A stretch of 64,000 nucleotides of DNA from Catelliglobosispora koreensis DSM 44566 (GTDB lineage Bacteria > Actinomycetota > Actinomycetes > Mycobacteriales > Micromonosporaceae): contig NZ_KB903283.1 in NCBI RefSeq assembly GCF_000379685.1, positions 422,508 to 486,507 on the forward strand, read 5' to 3'. Position numbers and translations under genes: made by a program. Under the pieces are notes generated by a model that ran no database searches, had not been told where the DNA came from, and worked only from the letters and a program-made list of their open reading frames with translations. This document shows, piece by piece, positions 1-8,149 of the stretch (position 1 is the stretch's first letter; each line of letters begins with the position of its first letter).

Positions 1-600
1 GGACAGAGCAGCGGCGTGACTGTCGAGGGAGTCCGCCGCGGCGCCCAGCAGATAGTGCTTGTTCGGCTGGTGCAAGGCGGAAATGTTGAGGAACGTGAAC
101 AGCGGCCGCGCAGGCGGCAACGCTTGAAGCGATGTCGCGAGCTGATCGAGCTGATGGCGCAACGAGTCTGGCTCCGTGACCCCAAACGAAGGCCGCCAGT
201 GCGCTTCGGTGAACAGTCCTGGCAACACCGACCCGAGAGCCGACTGCTGGTTGAAGAACCCAACCCCGCCCAGGCACAGCGTGTGATAACCAGTCTTCGC
301 CAGCGCGGTCACGACGTCGGCGGAGTCAAAGACCCACGTGTCGGTGCCGGTGGTTTCGCTGCCAGGGAAAGCGGCCGCGAACAGACGCTCACGTGCGCCA
401 TCTAGTGGCGTGGGCAGGAATCCGGCGAAGAAGGCGTGGTGTGCCGCGTAGGTGAAGCTCGCGGGACTGTGCCGTTTCTCCCACAGACCGCCTGGCAACA
501 CCGAGGCTAGGCACGGCGTGGGTGTAGAAACCGCGACGTCGTAACGCAAAGTGTCGATAGTGATGAACGCGATGTCGTGTGTGCCGATGAGGTGTCTCAT
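1..600 (-). CDS. STM4013-type sulfatase/alkaline phosphatase-like hydrolase, N-terminal part
   Basis: An open frame of 200 codons starts at ATG 600 and runs off the left edge without a stop. The N-terminus reads DIAFITIDTLRYDV, the usual first strand and metal-binding Asp of alkaline-phosphatase/sulfatase-fold enzymes. Further in are segments typical of the STM4013/SEN3800 hydrolase family, including a GVGFFNQ stretch. The start overlaps the stop of the upstream ATP-grasp gene by 4 bp (ATGA), so it is translationally coupled and is the third gene of a cassette. The substrate is unknown. The family assignment rests on the protein start plus the two diagnostic neighbours; the C-terminal half and any radical SAM partners lie outside the window. 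Confidence 0.8.
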   Translation of the reverse strand, partial: MRHLIGTHDIAFITIDTLRYDVAVSTPTPCLASVLPGGLWEKRHSPASFTYAAHHAFFAGFLPTPLDGARERLFAAAFPGSETTGTDTWVFDSADVVTALAKTGYHTLCLGGVGFFNQQSALGSVLPGLFTEAHWRPSFGVTEPDSLRHQLDQLATSLQALPPARPLFTFLNISALHQPNKHYLLGAAADSLDSHAAALS

Positions 601-1637
601 AACGCCACCAGCTGGGCTTCGTAGGTGTCGCGGCCGTCGAAAAGCAGACCGGGCAACAGGTCGCCGAAGGCGTTGACCTCGGCGATGGCGTGGCGTTGCC
701 AGCCGGTGCCGACCATGAGGTCCACGCCCATTTGTGCCGTGCCTGGGAAAAGGGCGGCAACGTCAGCACAGGTGCGCAGCCCGGCGTCGAACGCACTGCC
801 CGCCGGGATCGACGATAGCGGCAGGCGCTTTCCTCCTAAGTGGAGATTCGTCATCGGCCATTTGCTGCCGCGAGCGACCACGTGCGATGGCTGACCGTTG
901 AGCACGACCACCCTGAAGTCCACGACGTGGCCGTCGATTCCCGCTTTGGGGAACCATTTCTCGACGTGCAGGCCACCGGGGGCGAGACGGTCGACGATGG
1001 CGGCGATGTCGTTTTCGGTGTGATAGCGGCGTACCCGCAAAGAATTGAAAAGCCTGTTGCCGGCGAGCTCGACCGAGGTTGTCGCCTGAAGGCGGCCGTG
1101 CGGCCCAAATTCGAGCGCGAGAACGCCGGAGGCGGAAGAACCGAAGCGGGACTTGACGAACACGCGCCGCCACCCGGCGGCGTCTAGGGCGGCACGAAGG
1201 GAATCCCAGCCGGTGACCGGGCCGGGCAACGCGGCAGGGACCGGAATCCCGGCAGCGGAAAGCACACGGTGGCAAGCGCTCTTGTCGAACATGGTGCGGA
1301 TGTCATCGGGCTGCGCGAGCAAACGGGAGCCAGCCGCCGCGGTGGCGATGGTGTCCAAGGAGGACGAGAACCCGCCGAACCAAGCCGCGCCATCAGTGAT
1401 TTCGCCATGCAGCGCGGGCACGGCGGCTCCACGCAGGAGCCGGTCAACCTCGGCATCCTCGCCAGGCGACTCGATGCGCACGAGCGACCCGGCCTCGAAG
1501 GAAACCGGGTCGCCACGCAGGACGGTCAGCCATGGCACGACACGAGGCGGCTCAAGGCCTTGCCGGGCGGCTGCCGCCGCCAGCAAGGCCACTCGCCTGG
1601 AGCCGGGGTTGCCGACGACGGCTAATCGCACGCTCAT
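597..1637 (-). CDS. STM4014-type ATP-grasp protein
   Basis: 346 aa. The N-terminus (MSVRLAVVGNPGS) is a small Rossmann-like pre-grasp domain. It is followed by an ATP-grasp fold: DKSACHRVL (about 120), the ATP-binding strand VFVKSRFGSSASGV (about 160), VEKWFP, DFRVVVLNG, ARGSKWP, MGVDLMV and the metal-binding end AEVNAFGDLLPG. ATP-grasp enzymes usually join a carboxylate to an amine or thiol through an acyl-phosphate, so a ligase is expected; the substrate is unknown. The gene overlaps both neighbours by ATGA, in the order STM4015, STM4014, STM4013, which is the conserved order of this uncharacterised system named after the Salmonella loci. No separate ribosome site is seen, consistent with coupling. 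Confidence 0.82.
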   Translation of the reverse strand: MSVRLAVVGNPGSRRVALLAAAAARQGLEPPRVVPWLTVLRGDPVSFEAGSLVRIESPGEDAEVDRLLRGAAVPALHGEITDGAAWFGGFSSSLDTIATAAAGSRLLAQPDDIRTMFDKSACHRVLSAAGIPVPAALPGPVTGWDSLRAALDAAGWRRVFVKSRFGSSASGVLALEFGPHGRLQATTSVELAGNRLFNSLRVRRYHTENDIAAIVDRLAPGGLHVEKWFPKAGIDGHVVDFRVVVLNGQPSHVVARGSKWPMTNLHLGGKRLPLSSIPAGSAFDAGLRTCADVAALFPGTAQMGVDLMVGTGWQRHAIAEVNAFGDLLPGLLFDGRDTYEAQLVAL

Positions 1638-2563
1638 TCGGAAACAGCGATGTAGCGTTCGTCTTCGTCTTCCGGGTCACCGGCCTCGGACAGATCGACC
1701 TCCACGCCGGCCTCGGTCAGCTCGGCCGTAAGACGGTCCATGACCGGCTGGGTGATGAAGTGGTGGTGCAGGTCGAGCTTGCGCAGATGGGTCAGCGGCT
1801 GCCCGGCCAGCAGCGCGCTCGCGCCCACATCGGACAGCATGCCCAGCGACAGGTCGAGCACCTCTAGCCGGGCCACGATCGGGGCGCTGGCCAAAGCGGC
1901 GGCGACCATGTCGGCGATCTCGGCGTTACGCAAGCCGAGCGAAGTCAGCGCGGGAAGCTTGCCACCGGCCAGAATCGGCACGAGGTCTTCGACCGTCGCG
2001 TCGCCGCCATAGTTGTCGGTGCCTAGCCACAGCTCAAGATGAGTCAGGTTCGGCAGTTCGCTGTCGCCGACGGCGCGCACGATGTCAGAAGGGAGCCCGC
2101 CTGACTGGAAAGTGAGACTGCGCAGCGACTCGAGCCGCCCCGACTTGAAGAACAGCCCTTCGCTGCCGCGAATCGTCAGCGTCGCCAGCCGGGGGAACGC
2201 CTCCAGCAGTGGCGTGACGTCGGTGTGGTTGATCCACGAGATCTCGCACTCTTCAAACGTCATCTCGCCGAGGAAGAGAGCATCCAAAGCGGACAGTTGC
2301 GGGGCGACGCCCGCGATGAGGTCCACGGGTGGCCCGGAGTCGTAGGCACTGCCCCAGGCTCCAATGACGAGCGCGGTCACCTGAGAGACCCACGGCTCGG
2401 CGGCCAGCCCGGTCAGCCTGCGTTCGAACTCTTCGCTACCGTCATATTCCGGGTCTTCGATGCGCCAGGCGACCGCCGCCGGGTCAGCGGGCGGTTCACC
2501 GGCCGGGGGATAGGCCACCACGGGCCGCCCGGCGAAGGTGGTGATGTGTTCGCTGATAGTCAT
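1634..2563 (-). CDS. STM4015-type leucine-rich-repeat protein
   Basis: About 309 aa from ATG 2563, chosen because GGAGGG lies 5 nt upstream; a longer in-frame start at 2596 has no such site. The C-terminal two thirds has leucine-rich-repeat spacing (LPNLTHLELW, LPALTSLGLRNAEI, RLEVLDLSLGMLSDVG, LRKLDLHHHFI), ending in a very acidic tail (GDPEDEDE). No signal peptide or membrane segment is seen, so it is probably a cytosolic binding or scaffold protein. It is the first gene of the cassette and overlaps the ATP-grasp gene by ATGA. The family is recognised from the LRR pattern plus the neighbours; the function is unknown. Confidence 0.8.
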   Translation of the reverse strand: MTISEHITTFAGRPVVAYPPAGEPPADPAAVAWRIEDPEYDGSEEFERRLTGLAAEPWVSQVTALVIGAWGSAYDSGPPVDLIAGVAPQLSALDALFLGEMTFEECEISWINHTDVTPLLEAFPRLATLTIRGSEGLFFKSGRLESLRSLTFQSGGLPSDIVRAVGDSELPNLTHLELWLGTDNYGGDATVEDLVPILAGGKLPALTSLGLRNAEIADMVAAALASAPIVARLEVLDLSLGMLSDVGASALLAGQPLTHLRKLDLHHHFITQPVMDRLTAELTEAGVEVDLSEAGDPEDEDERYIAVSE

Positions 2564-2647
2564 CGCTGCCCTCCACTGCGAAAATCTTCGCGGCAAACAT
2601 CAAAGATCCCCTCTAATGCTGTGGGACCCTAGCAGCCGCGGGCGACA

Positions 2648-4150
2648 TCACTGTGTCTCGGTCTCGATGTCGCCGATGGCCCGCGCGACGGTGGAAGCGA
2701 TGCGCACGACACCAAGGGCGGTCGGGTGGAACGGGTGGCTGTCGGTCAGACCCTGCAGGTCGCGGCCCAGTTGCGGATGCCCTGGTTCACACAATGTGGA
2801 CAGTGCGGGATGGGCGACGCTGAACTTGTACTTTTCGGCGCCGGCCGTAAGGACGTCATTGAGCTGGCGGTTCATGTCCAGGAGCAGGTTGAGGTTGGTG
2901 GGCGAGAGCCCTGGCAAGCCGTTGGGGCCTTCGGTGTCCGGGCAGTTCGCCTCCGACCCGAACGCGTCGTAAGACGTGGCGACGATGATTTTGGGTTTGC
3001 TGGGCAGGTCGTTGAGGTCTTGCAGCAGCTCGCCATAGTCGCGGTCGAATCCGGCCAGCCTGATGGCGAACTCGCCCTGCGTCAAGTTGTCGCCGCAGTT
3101 TTCAAAGCCGTAGCAGTAGCGCAGGAAATCGGCCCAGTAAAGGTCGTTCGGGCCGACCATGACGACGACGAACTTGAGCCCTTCCATCTGTTTGACCAGG
3201 CCGATCTGCGGCTGGATGATGTGCCCGCCCTTGGCTTGCGGTCCTCGCAGCCCAAACGGGATCGACGCCCCCGAGCAGGCCAGGTTGCGCACCTTCTGGT
3301 TCGTCATCCGTCCAATCTCGACGGCAAGCGAGTCGCTGCTGCGGCCACAGGCGTTGTCTTCAGGCTCCGCGTCGGCCATCGCTGGCCCGCCGACCCGGGC
3401 GGCGCGGGAGTCTCCGATCACGACACCGGTGAAGCCCCGCACCGTGGGACCGACGGCCGAGGGAGACAGGTGGTAGGTGCCGGCTAAATCGGACAATGAA
3501 TGGATATTGCGTAAGCCTTTGGCGGTGCCGTCGTAGGCGAGGAAGCCGGCGGTCAGCCAGGCGAGCATGGTGACGATGAAGGCGGTCAGCCCGGACCGGA
3601 CCAGCTGACCGGTCAGGTGACGCCACAGCGGCCCGGAGACGCCTATCCCGGCCAGCTCCAGCGAGCGCACGCGAGCTAACAGCCGGAAGACGCCCAGCAA
3701 AGCCGTGGCCGCGAATACCAGGCCGATCAGCAGGAGTGTGGCCAGGCCATACCAGGTGACGAAGCCGCCGGCGATGGTTTCCGCGGCGGATTTCGCGACG
3801 TTGCCGCCGCCGTTGGGATCGAGCGCCGCCGCGGCGTCAGCGTTGCGCTGCACCGGGCCGAGAGCGAGCTTGGGCCGCAACGGGCCGTAAACCTGCAGAG
3901 CCGTGATGTCGAAGTCGGTGTTTCCAATTTGGACCAACTGGGCCGGGCCCTTGACCGAGAAGTCAGGATCGCGCGCGCCAACGGAAAGGCGCTGCCCAGC
4001 GATCGTGAGGTCCTGATCTGGTGTCAGCATGATCGCCAAGGGCAGGCAAACGAACACACAGATCAGGGTCAGCAACAAGGTTGGCCAAGCTCTCGCTTCG
4101 CGAATCGCCGCGGACTTCCTCAGCCGGATAAGCCAGCGGACAACTCTCAT
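2648..4150 (-). CDS. membrane-anchored SGNH/GDSL hydrolase
   Basis: About 500 aa. A first membrane segment lies at residues 20-40 (LLLTLICVFVCLPLAIML) and two more follow in the next 200 residues. An SGNH hydrolase domain then has block I GDSRAAR (nucleophile Ser), the oxyanion block GPNDLYW, and the catalytic pair DSHPFHPT near the C-terminus. Such enzymes are esterases or acyl hydrolases; here the active site probably faces outside the membrane. The start is uncertain: ATG 4150 avoids overlap with the kamA-like stop, while ATG 4192 would overlap it by 31 bp and add 14 residues. It reads in the same direction as kamA, but no link to lysine metabolism is evident. Confidence 0.8.
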   Translation of the reverse strand: MRVVRWLIRLRKSAAIREARAWPTLLLTLICVFVCLPLAIMLTPDQDLTIAGQRLSVGARDPDFSVKGPAQLVQIGNTDFDITALQVYGPLRPKLALGPVQRNADAAAALDPNGGGNVAKSAAETIAGGFVTWYGLATLLLIGLVFAATALLGVFRLLARVRSLELAGIGVSGPLWRHLTGQLVRSGLTAFIVTMLAWLTAGFLAYDGTAKGLRNIHSLSDLAGTYHLSPSAVGPTVRGFTGVVIGDSRAARVGGPAMADAEPEDNACGRSSDSLAVEIGRMTNQKVRNLACSGASIPFGLRGPQAKGGHIIQPQIGLVKQMEGLKFVVVMVGPNDLYWADFLRYCYGFENCGDNLTQGEFAIRLAGFDRDYGELLQDLNDLPSKPKIIVATSYDAFGSEANCPDTEGPNGLPGLSPTNLNLLLDMNRQLNDVLTAGAEKYKFSVAHPALSTLCEPGHPQLGRDLQGLTDSHPFHPTALGVVRIASTVARAIGDIETETQ

Positions 4151-4161
4151 GCGTTGCAAGG

Positions 4162-5502
4162 TTAGGCGGCGGTTTCCTCTTTTCGCCACCATTTCTGGCC
4201 CGACTCGGGCAGGGTGTCGATTGGGTCGTAGTACGCGTAGCGCTTCGACAACGCCTCGGGGTCACTTTCCTCAATGGACGTTTTGTAGTTCTTGGTCCAG
4301 TAGGAAATGCCGTGCTCACGGTCGTATTCGGTGACCATGTGCACCCAGCGCTTGCCGACGAACGGCACGTCACAGACGATGCGCGGGGTCGCGTAACCGG
4401 GCAGGTAACCCATGATGTCGTGCTGCAGCTGCTGTGCTTGCCAGACCGCCACACGCCAGTGCTCGGAGTTGGGGATCATGTCGCACATGTAGAAGTAGTA
4501 CGGCAGGATGTTCGCTTCGCCTTGCAGTGCAAAGCAAAGGTCGAGCAGGCTGTGCGAGTCGGCGTTGACGCCACGCATGAGCACGCCCTGGTTGCGGACA
4601 TCGCGGACGCCGACTTCGAGAGCCGTCTTGGCGGCCTTGGCGACCAGTGGGGTCAGCGAGTTGGCGTGGTTGACGTGCGTGTGGATCGCCAGGTTGACGC
4701 CTCTTCTGCGGGCTGTCCGGGCGACGCGCTCGAGTCCTTCCACGACATCGGGCTGAATCCAGTGCTGGGGCAGGCCCATCAGCGCCTTCGTCGCCAGGCG
4801 GATGTCACGGATGGTGTCGATCGCGAGCAGGCTCATCAAGTACGACTCGAGGTTTTTCCACGGCACGTTGGCCACGTCGCCGCCGGAGACAACGACGTCG
4901 CGAACGCCAGGGTGGGCCTTGAGATAGGCGATGTGCGCGTCATAGCGCTCGACCGGCTTGAGCTCAAGCTTGAGTTTTTCGACCACCGGCGTGGAGTTGC
5001 CGACGAGGTCCATGCGGGTGCAGTGGCCGCAGTATTGCGGGCAGGTCGACAGCAGCTCCGCCAAAACCTTCGTGGGGTACCGGTGGGTGAGTCCTTCAGC
5101 GACCCACATGTCGTGCTCGTGCAGTGAGTCCCGGCTGGAGTGCGGGTGCGAGGCCCAGTCGTTGAGCCGGTCAGACGCGACCGGGATCATGTAACGGCGA
5201 ACCGGGTCGGCGTAGAACGCCTCCGTCGTGACACCCTCGCGCGCCATCGTGTTGATCATCTGCGGCGGAACCAGCATCGACATGGTCGAGAATTCCTGCT
5301 GGTCCTTCTCCAGGTCGGCGTAGAACTCCTCGCCAACAAGGTCGCCGAGCACGTTGCGCAGCTGCTTGATGTTCTTGACGCAGTTGACTCGCTGCCACTG
5401 CGCGGACTCCCACTGAGCTGCCGTGACGTTCCGCCAGCCGGGAAAACGGGTCCAGTCCGGCTCGATGAGCTCGGTACGCCGGTACTCGTACGGCTGAGTC
5501 AC
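4162..5502 (-). CDS. kamA: radical SAM lysine 2,3-aminomutase-like enzyme
   Basis: 446 aa from GTG 5502. That start has AAGGAG 5 nt upstream; the longer in-frame ATG at 5640 would run into kdd. The radical SAM cluster motif CxxxCxxC is C154, C158 and C161, followed by VVVSGGDV. Lysine 2,3-aminomutase uses SAM, a 4Fe-4S cluster and PLP to convert L-lysine to L-beta-lysine, the first step for the KamDE enzyme encoded divergently. The PLP lysine is probably K384 (DVPFVGK), but the classical KamA glycine-rich loop DAPGGGGK is not conserved, so this is a divergent clade whose exact substrate is inferred from its neighbours rather than proven. Confidence 0.85.
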   Translation of the reverse strand: MTQPYEYRRTELIEPDWTRFPGWRNVTAAQWESAQWQRVNCVKNIKQLRNVLGDLVGEEFYADLEKDQQEFSTMSMLVPPQMINTMAREGVTTEAFYADPVRRYMIPVASDRLNDWASHPHSSRDSLHEHDMWVAEGLTHRYPTKVLAELLSTCPQYCGHCTRMDLVGNSTPVVEKLKLELKPVERYDAHIAYLKAHPGVRDVVVSGGDVANVPWKNLESYLMSLLAIDTIRDIRLATKALMGLPQHWIQPDVVEGLERVARTARRRGVNLAIHTHVNHANSLTPLVAKAAKTALEVGVRDVRNQGVLMRGVNADSHSLLDLCFALQGEANILPYYFYMCDMIPNSEHWRVAVWQAQQLQHDIMGYLPGYATPRIVCDVPFVGKRWVHMVTEYDREHGISYWTKNYKTSIEESDPEALSKRYAYYDPIDTLPESGQKWWRKEETAA

Positions 5503-5613
5503 GGTTTCTCCTTCGGTTCGCATCTTCGCGCTGCAGGCACGATACTGGAAATTATCCGGTATTCCAATTATCCTGCCGGAAGAATTCTCGTCAAACGCTA
5601 GAGGAGCAATAAA
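5503..5613. promoter_or_regulatory. divergent kamA/kdd promoter region with AT-rich direct repeat
   Basis: A 111-bp gap between the kamA-like GTG and the kdd ATG. It holds an AATTATCC direct repeat (5550-5557 and 5566-5573, 16-bp period) and an inverted pair TGGAA/TTCCA (5546-5550, 5562-5566). It is much more AT-rich than the surrounding genes, and kdd has GAGGAGC ahead of its start. This looks like a shared promoter/operator for the lysine genes. No cobalamin riboswitch fits in this space. Regulator unknown. Confidence 0.45.
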
Positions 5614-6630
5614 ATGGCAACGTCGCCGATCGGTTTGCACCGCGTGATCTATCCCGCGGGCGTTCTGCCGCAGGCGGCTGCCAAGCTGGACAACTCGGCT
5701 GAAATAGGCGCGGACGAGGTCAGAATCGCTGTTGAACGGCTAAACCTCGACGCAGCGTCGTTCCGTCAGCTCGCGTCGGCTTATGACCCGGCCGGGGTCA
5801 AGCAGGCCGTGCTGGACATCGTGGCCGAGCGCGGCAAGATGCAAAACCCGGTCACGGGCAGCGGCGGCATGCTCATCGGCACGGTCGAAGAGGTGGGCCC
5901 ACAGTCACCGCTCGGGCTCAAAGTTGGTGACCGCGTCGCCACGCTCGTCTCGCTGACGCTGACTCCACTGCAAATCACCGACGGCCTCAAGAACTGGGAC
6001 GGAAAGTCAGAGCAGGTCCCGTGCGAGGGTCACGCGATTCTGTTCAGCCGCTCGATCGCCGCTGTGCTTCCTGAAGACCTCGCACCCGATCTCGCGCTGG
6101 CCGTCATGGACGTCTGCGGCGCCCCCGCGCTGACCGCCCGGGTCGTGCGGCAGTACCCGAACGCACGCGTGGCCGTGATCGGTGCCGCGGGCAAGTCGGG
6201 CTCGCTGTCGCTCGCCGCCGCCCGCGATGCGGGTGCCCGGCGCATCGTCGGTGTCGTGCCCAACCTCGACGAGTTCGAAGCGTTGCGCAAGACCGGCCTG
6301 GCCGACGAGGTCGTCATCGCCGACGCCCGCAACCCGGTCGCGCTGGCCGAAGCCGTGGGCGACGCCGTCGACGTGACTGTCGTGTGTGTCGATGTCCCGG
6401 GATGTGAGCACGGGGCGATTCTGGCCACGGACGCGGGCGGCACGGTGATCTTCTTCAGCATGGCGACCAGCTTTTCCGCCGCGGCTCTGGGCGCCGAAGG
6501 GCTGGCCGCAGACGTGACGATGCTGATCGGCAACGGTTATCTGCCGGGTCACGCCGCCTACGCCCTGGACCTGTTGCGCACGAATTTGGCGGTGCGCAAC
6601 CTCTTCGAGGCCCGGATAGCCGCACACTGA
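5614..6630 (+). CDS. kdd: L-erythro-3,5-diaminohexanoate dehydrogenase
   Basis: 338 aa from ATG 5614, with GAGGAGC 6 nt upstream. Residues 1-150 form a GroES-like medium-chain dehydrogenase lobe, and a Rossmann fold follows with the nucleotide loop VIGAAGKSGSLSLAAA (about 190). Kdd oxidises 3,5-diaminohexanoate with NAD(P) to 5-amino-3-oxohexanoate, releasing ammonia; it is step three of lysine fermentation after KamA and KamDE. The zinc ligands of ordinary alcohol dehydrogenases are not evident, as expected for this family. First gene of a six-gene plus-strand operon; the next gene starts 4 bp after its stop. Confidence 0.88.
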   Translation: MATSPIGLHRVIYPAGVLPQAAAKLDNSAEIGADEVRIAVERLNLDAASFRQLASAYDPAGVKQAVLDIVAERGKMQNPVTGSGGMLIGTVEEVGPQSPLGLKVGDRVATLVSLTLTPLQITDGLKNWDGKSEQVPCEGHAILFSRSIAAVLPEDLAPDLALAVMDVCGAPALTARVVRQYPNARVAVIGAAGKSGSLSLAAARDAGARRIVGVVPNLDEFEALRKTGLADEVVIADARNPVALAEAVGDAVDVTVVCVDVPGCEHGAILATDAGGTVIFFSMATSFSAAALGAEGLAADVTMLIGNGYLPGHAAYALDLLRTNLAVRNLFEARIAAH

Positions 6631-6634
6631 TCTC

Positions 6635-8149
6635 ATGACAACCCCTATTCTTTTCAAGGCCGGGGCCATCAGGACCCCCTCCGTTCCCGTCGCCGAAGCC
6701 ATGCTGATCAGCGACGGCGTCGTGCGGTGGCTAGGTCGTGCCGAAGACGCGCCAGAGGCCGGTGAGGTCATCGACGCTGGTGACGCTCTGATCACACCAG
6801 CGTTTGTGGACGCTCACGTGCATGCCACCGACACGGGGCTGGCGCAGCTCGGGCTCGACCTCAGTGCGGTGCGCTCGAAGACGGAGCTGCTCGACCGGGT
6901 GTCCGCGTTCGCCAAGAACGGCGACGGCGTCATCCTTGGGCACGGTTTCGATGAATCGACATGGGGTAATGAACAGGTGCCGCCGTCAAGCGCCGAGCTT
7001 GACCAGGCCGCGGGCGGGCGCAGCGTCTATATATCTCAGGCATCGATCCATTCGGCGCTCGTCACCAGCGATCTGCTGGCGCTTGCGGCGGGCGCGCCGG
7101 GCTTTGCCGAGTCCGGCTGGGTACGCCGTGACGCCCACCATGTCGTCAGGGAAGCCGCGTTCGGCCGGATCACGGCCGCTCAGCGTGACGCCGCGCAGAC
7201 GGCAGCCCTGCACAAGGCGGCCTCCGAAGGCATCGCGTCGATCCACGAGTGCGGTGGGCCGGGCACGTCGTCGCCCGAGGACTTCACGTCGCTGCTTGCC
7301 AAGTCGGGCAAGGGTTTGCCGGAGGTCTACGGCTTCTGGGGCGAGCTCATGGGCGCGGCTAAAGCACGGGAACTCGGAGCGGTAGGAGCTGGCGGGGACT
7401 TGTACGCCGACGGGGCGTTAGGTTCACGGACCGCTCACCTGCGCGAGCCGTTCCTGGACGGGGATCGCGGCTGTGGGCACGGATACGTTACGGCGCAACA
7501 GGTCGCCGAGCACCTGATCGACTGTCATCAGCACCGGATGCAAGGCGGGTTCCACGCGATCGGTGACGCGGCGATCAGCACCATCGTGGAAGGGTTCTCG
7601 ATCGCGGCAGCCAAACTGGGTGTCGACGCGCTGCGCAGCGCACGGCACCGGGTTGAGCACGCCGAGATCATGGACAAGCAGCTCATCAAGGGGTTCGTTG
7701 AGTACGGCATCTTCGCGAGCATGCAGCCCGCGTTTGACCGGCTGTGGGGCGGCGAGCATCAGATGTATGCCCAGCGCCTGGGCGTTGAGCGCAGTCTGGC
7801 GAGCAATCCGATGGGTCAGATGTTCAACACCGGTGTCGCGCTTGCCTTTGGCTCCGACTCGCCGGTGACGCCGCTGGACCCGTGGGGAAGTGTCCGCGCG
7901 GCCATGTGGCACTTCAATCCGTCGCAGCGGATGACCGCCAAGGCCGCGTTCGCCGCGCACACCCGTGGCGGCTGGCGCTCGATTCACCGTGACAACGAAG
8001 GCGTCCTGGAGCCGGGCGCGCCCGCGACTTTCGCCATTTGGAGCGCTGGCAAGCGCACTGGAACCCTGCCCACCCTCGACCCAGGCGACGCTTTGCCGGT
8101 CTGCCTGCGCACCGTCCTACGCGGAGAAACAATTTATGAACTTGAATAG
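6635..8149 (+). CDS. YtcJ-type metal-dependent amidohydrolase in the lysine operon
   Basis: 504 aa. This amidohydrolase-superfamily protein has the metal site HxH in DAHVHATD (about 66), a GHGFDES motif, GGFHAIGDAA (about 310), RHRVEHAEIM, and the C-terminal metal Asp in AFGSDSPVTPLDPW. The fold is a TIM barrel with a small beta domain at each end. Family members hydrolyse C-N bonds of cyclic or N-acylated amines. Its position between kdd and kamD, with its 3' end overlapping kamD by 14 bp, ties it to the same pathway. It is not part of the textbook clostridial lysine operon. A role in hydrolysing a lactam or N-acyl derivative of a diamino acid is only a guess. Confidence 0.85.
   Translation: MTTPILFKAGAIRTPSVPVAEAMLISDGVVRWLGRAEDAPEAGEVIDAGDALITPAFVDAHVHATDTGLAQLGLDLSAVRSKTELLDRVSAFAKNGDGVILGHGFDESTWGNEQVPPSSAELDQAAGGRSVYISQASIHSALVTSDLLALAAGAPGFAESGWVRRDAHHVVREAAFGRITAAQRDAAQTAALHKAASEGIASIHECGGPGTSSPEDFTSLLAKSGKGLPEVYGFWGELMGAAKARELGAVGAGGDLYADGALGSRTAHLREPFLDGDRGCGHGYVTAQQVAEHLIDCHQHRMQGGFHAIGDAAISTIVEGFSIAAAKLGVDALRSARHRVEHAEIMDKQLIKGFVEYGIFASMQPAFDRLWGGEHQMYAQRLGVERSLASNPMGQMFNTGVALAFGSDSPVTPLDPWGSVRAAMWHFNPSQRMTAKAAFAAHTRGGWRSIHRDNEGVLEPGAPATFAIWSAGKRTGTLPTLDPGDALPVCLRTVLRGETIYELE

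Noticed and set aside
5503..5613. Cobalamin riboswitch upstream of the B12-dependent aminomutase genes.
   Set aside because: The gap is only 111 bp and shows no B12-box-like conserved core.
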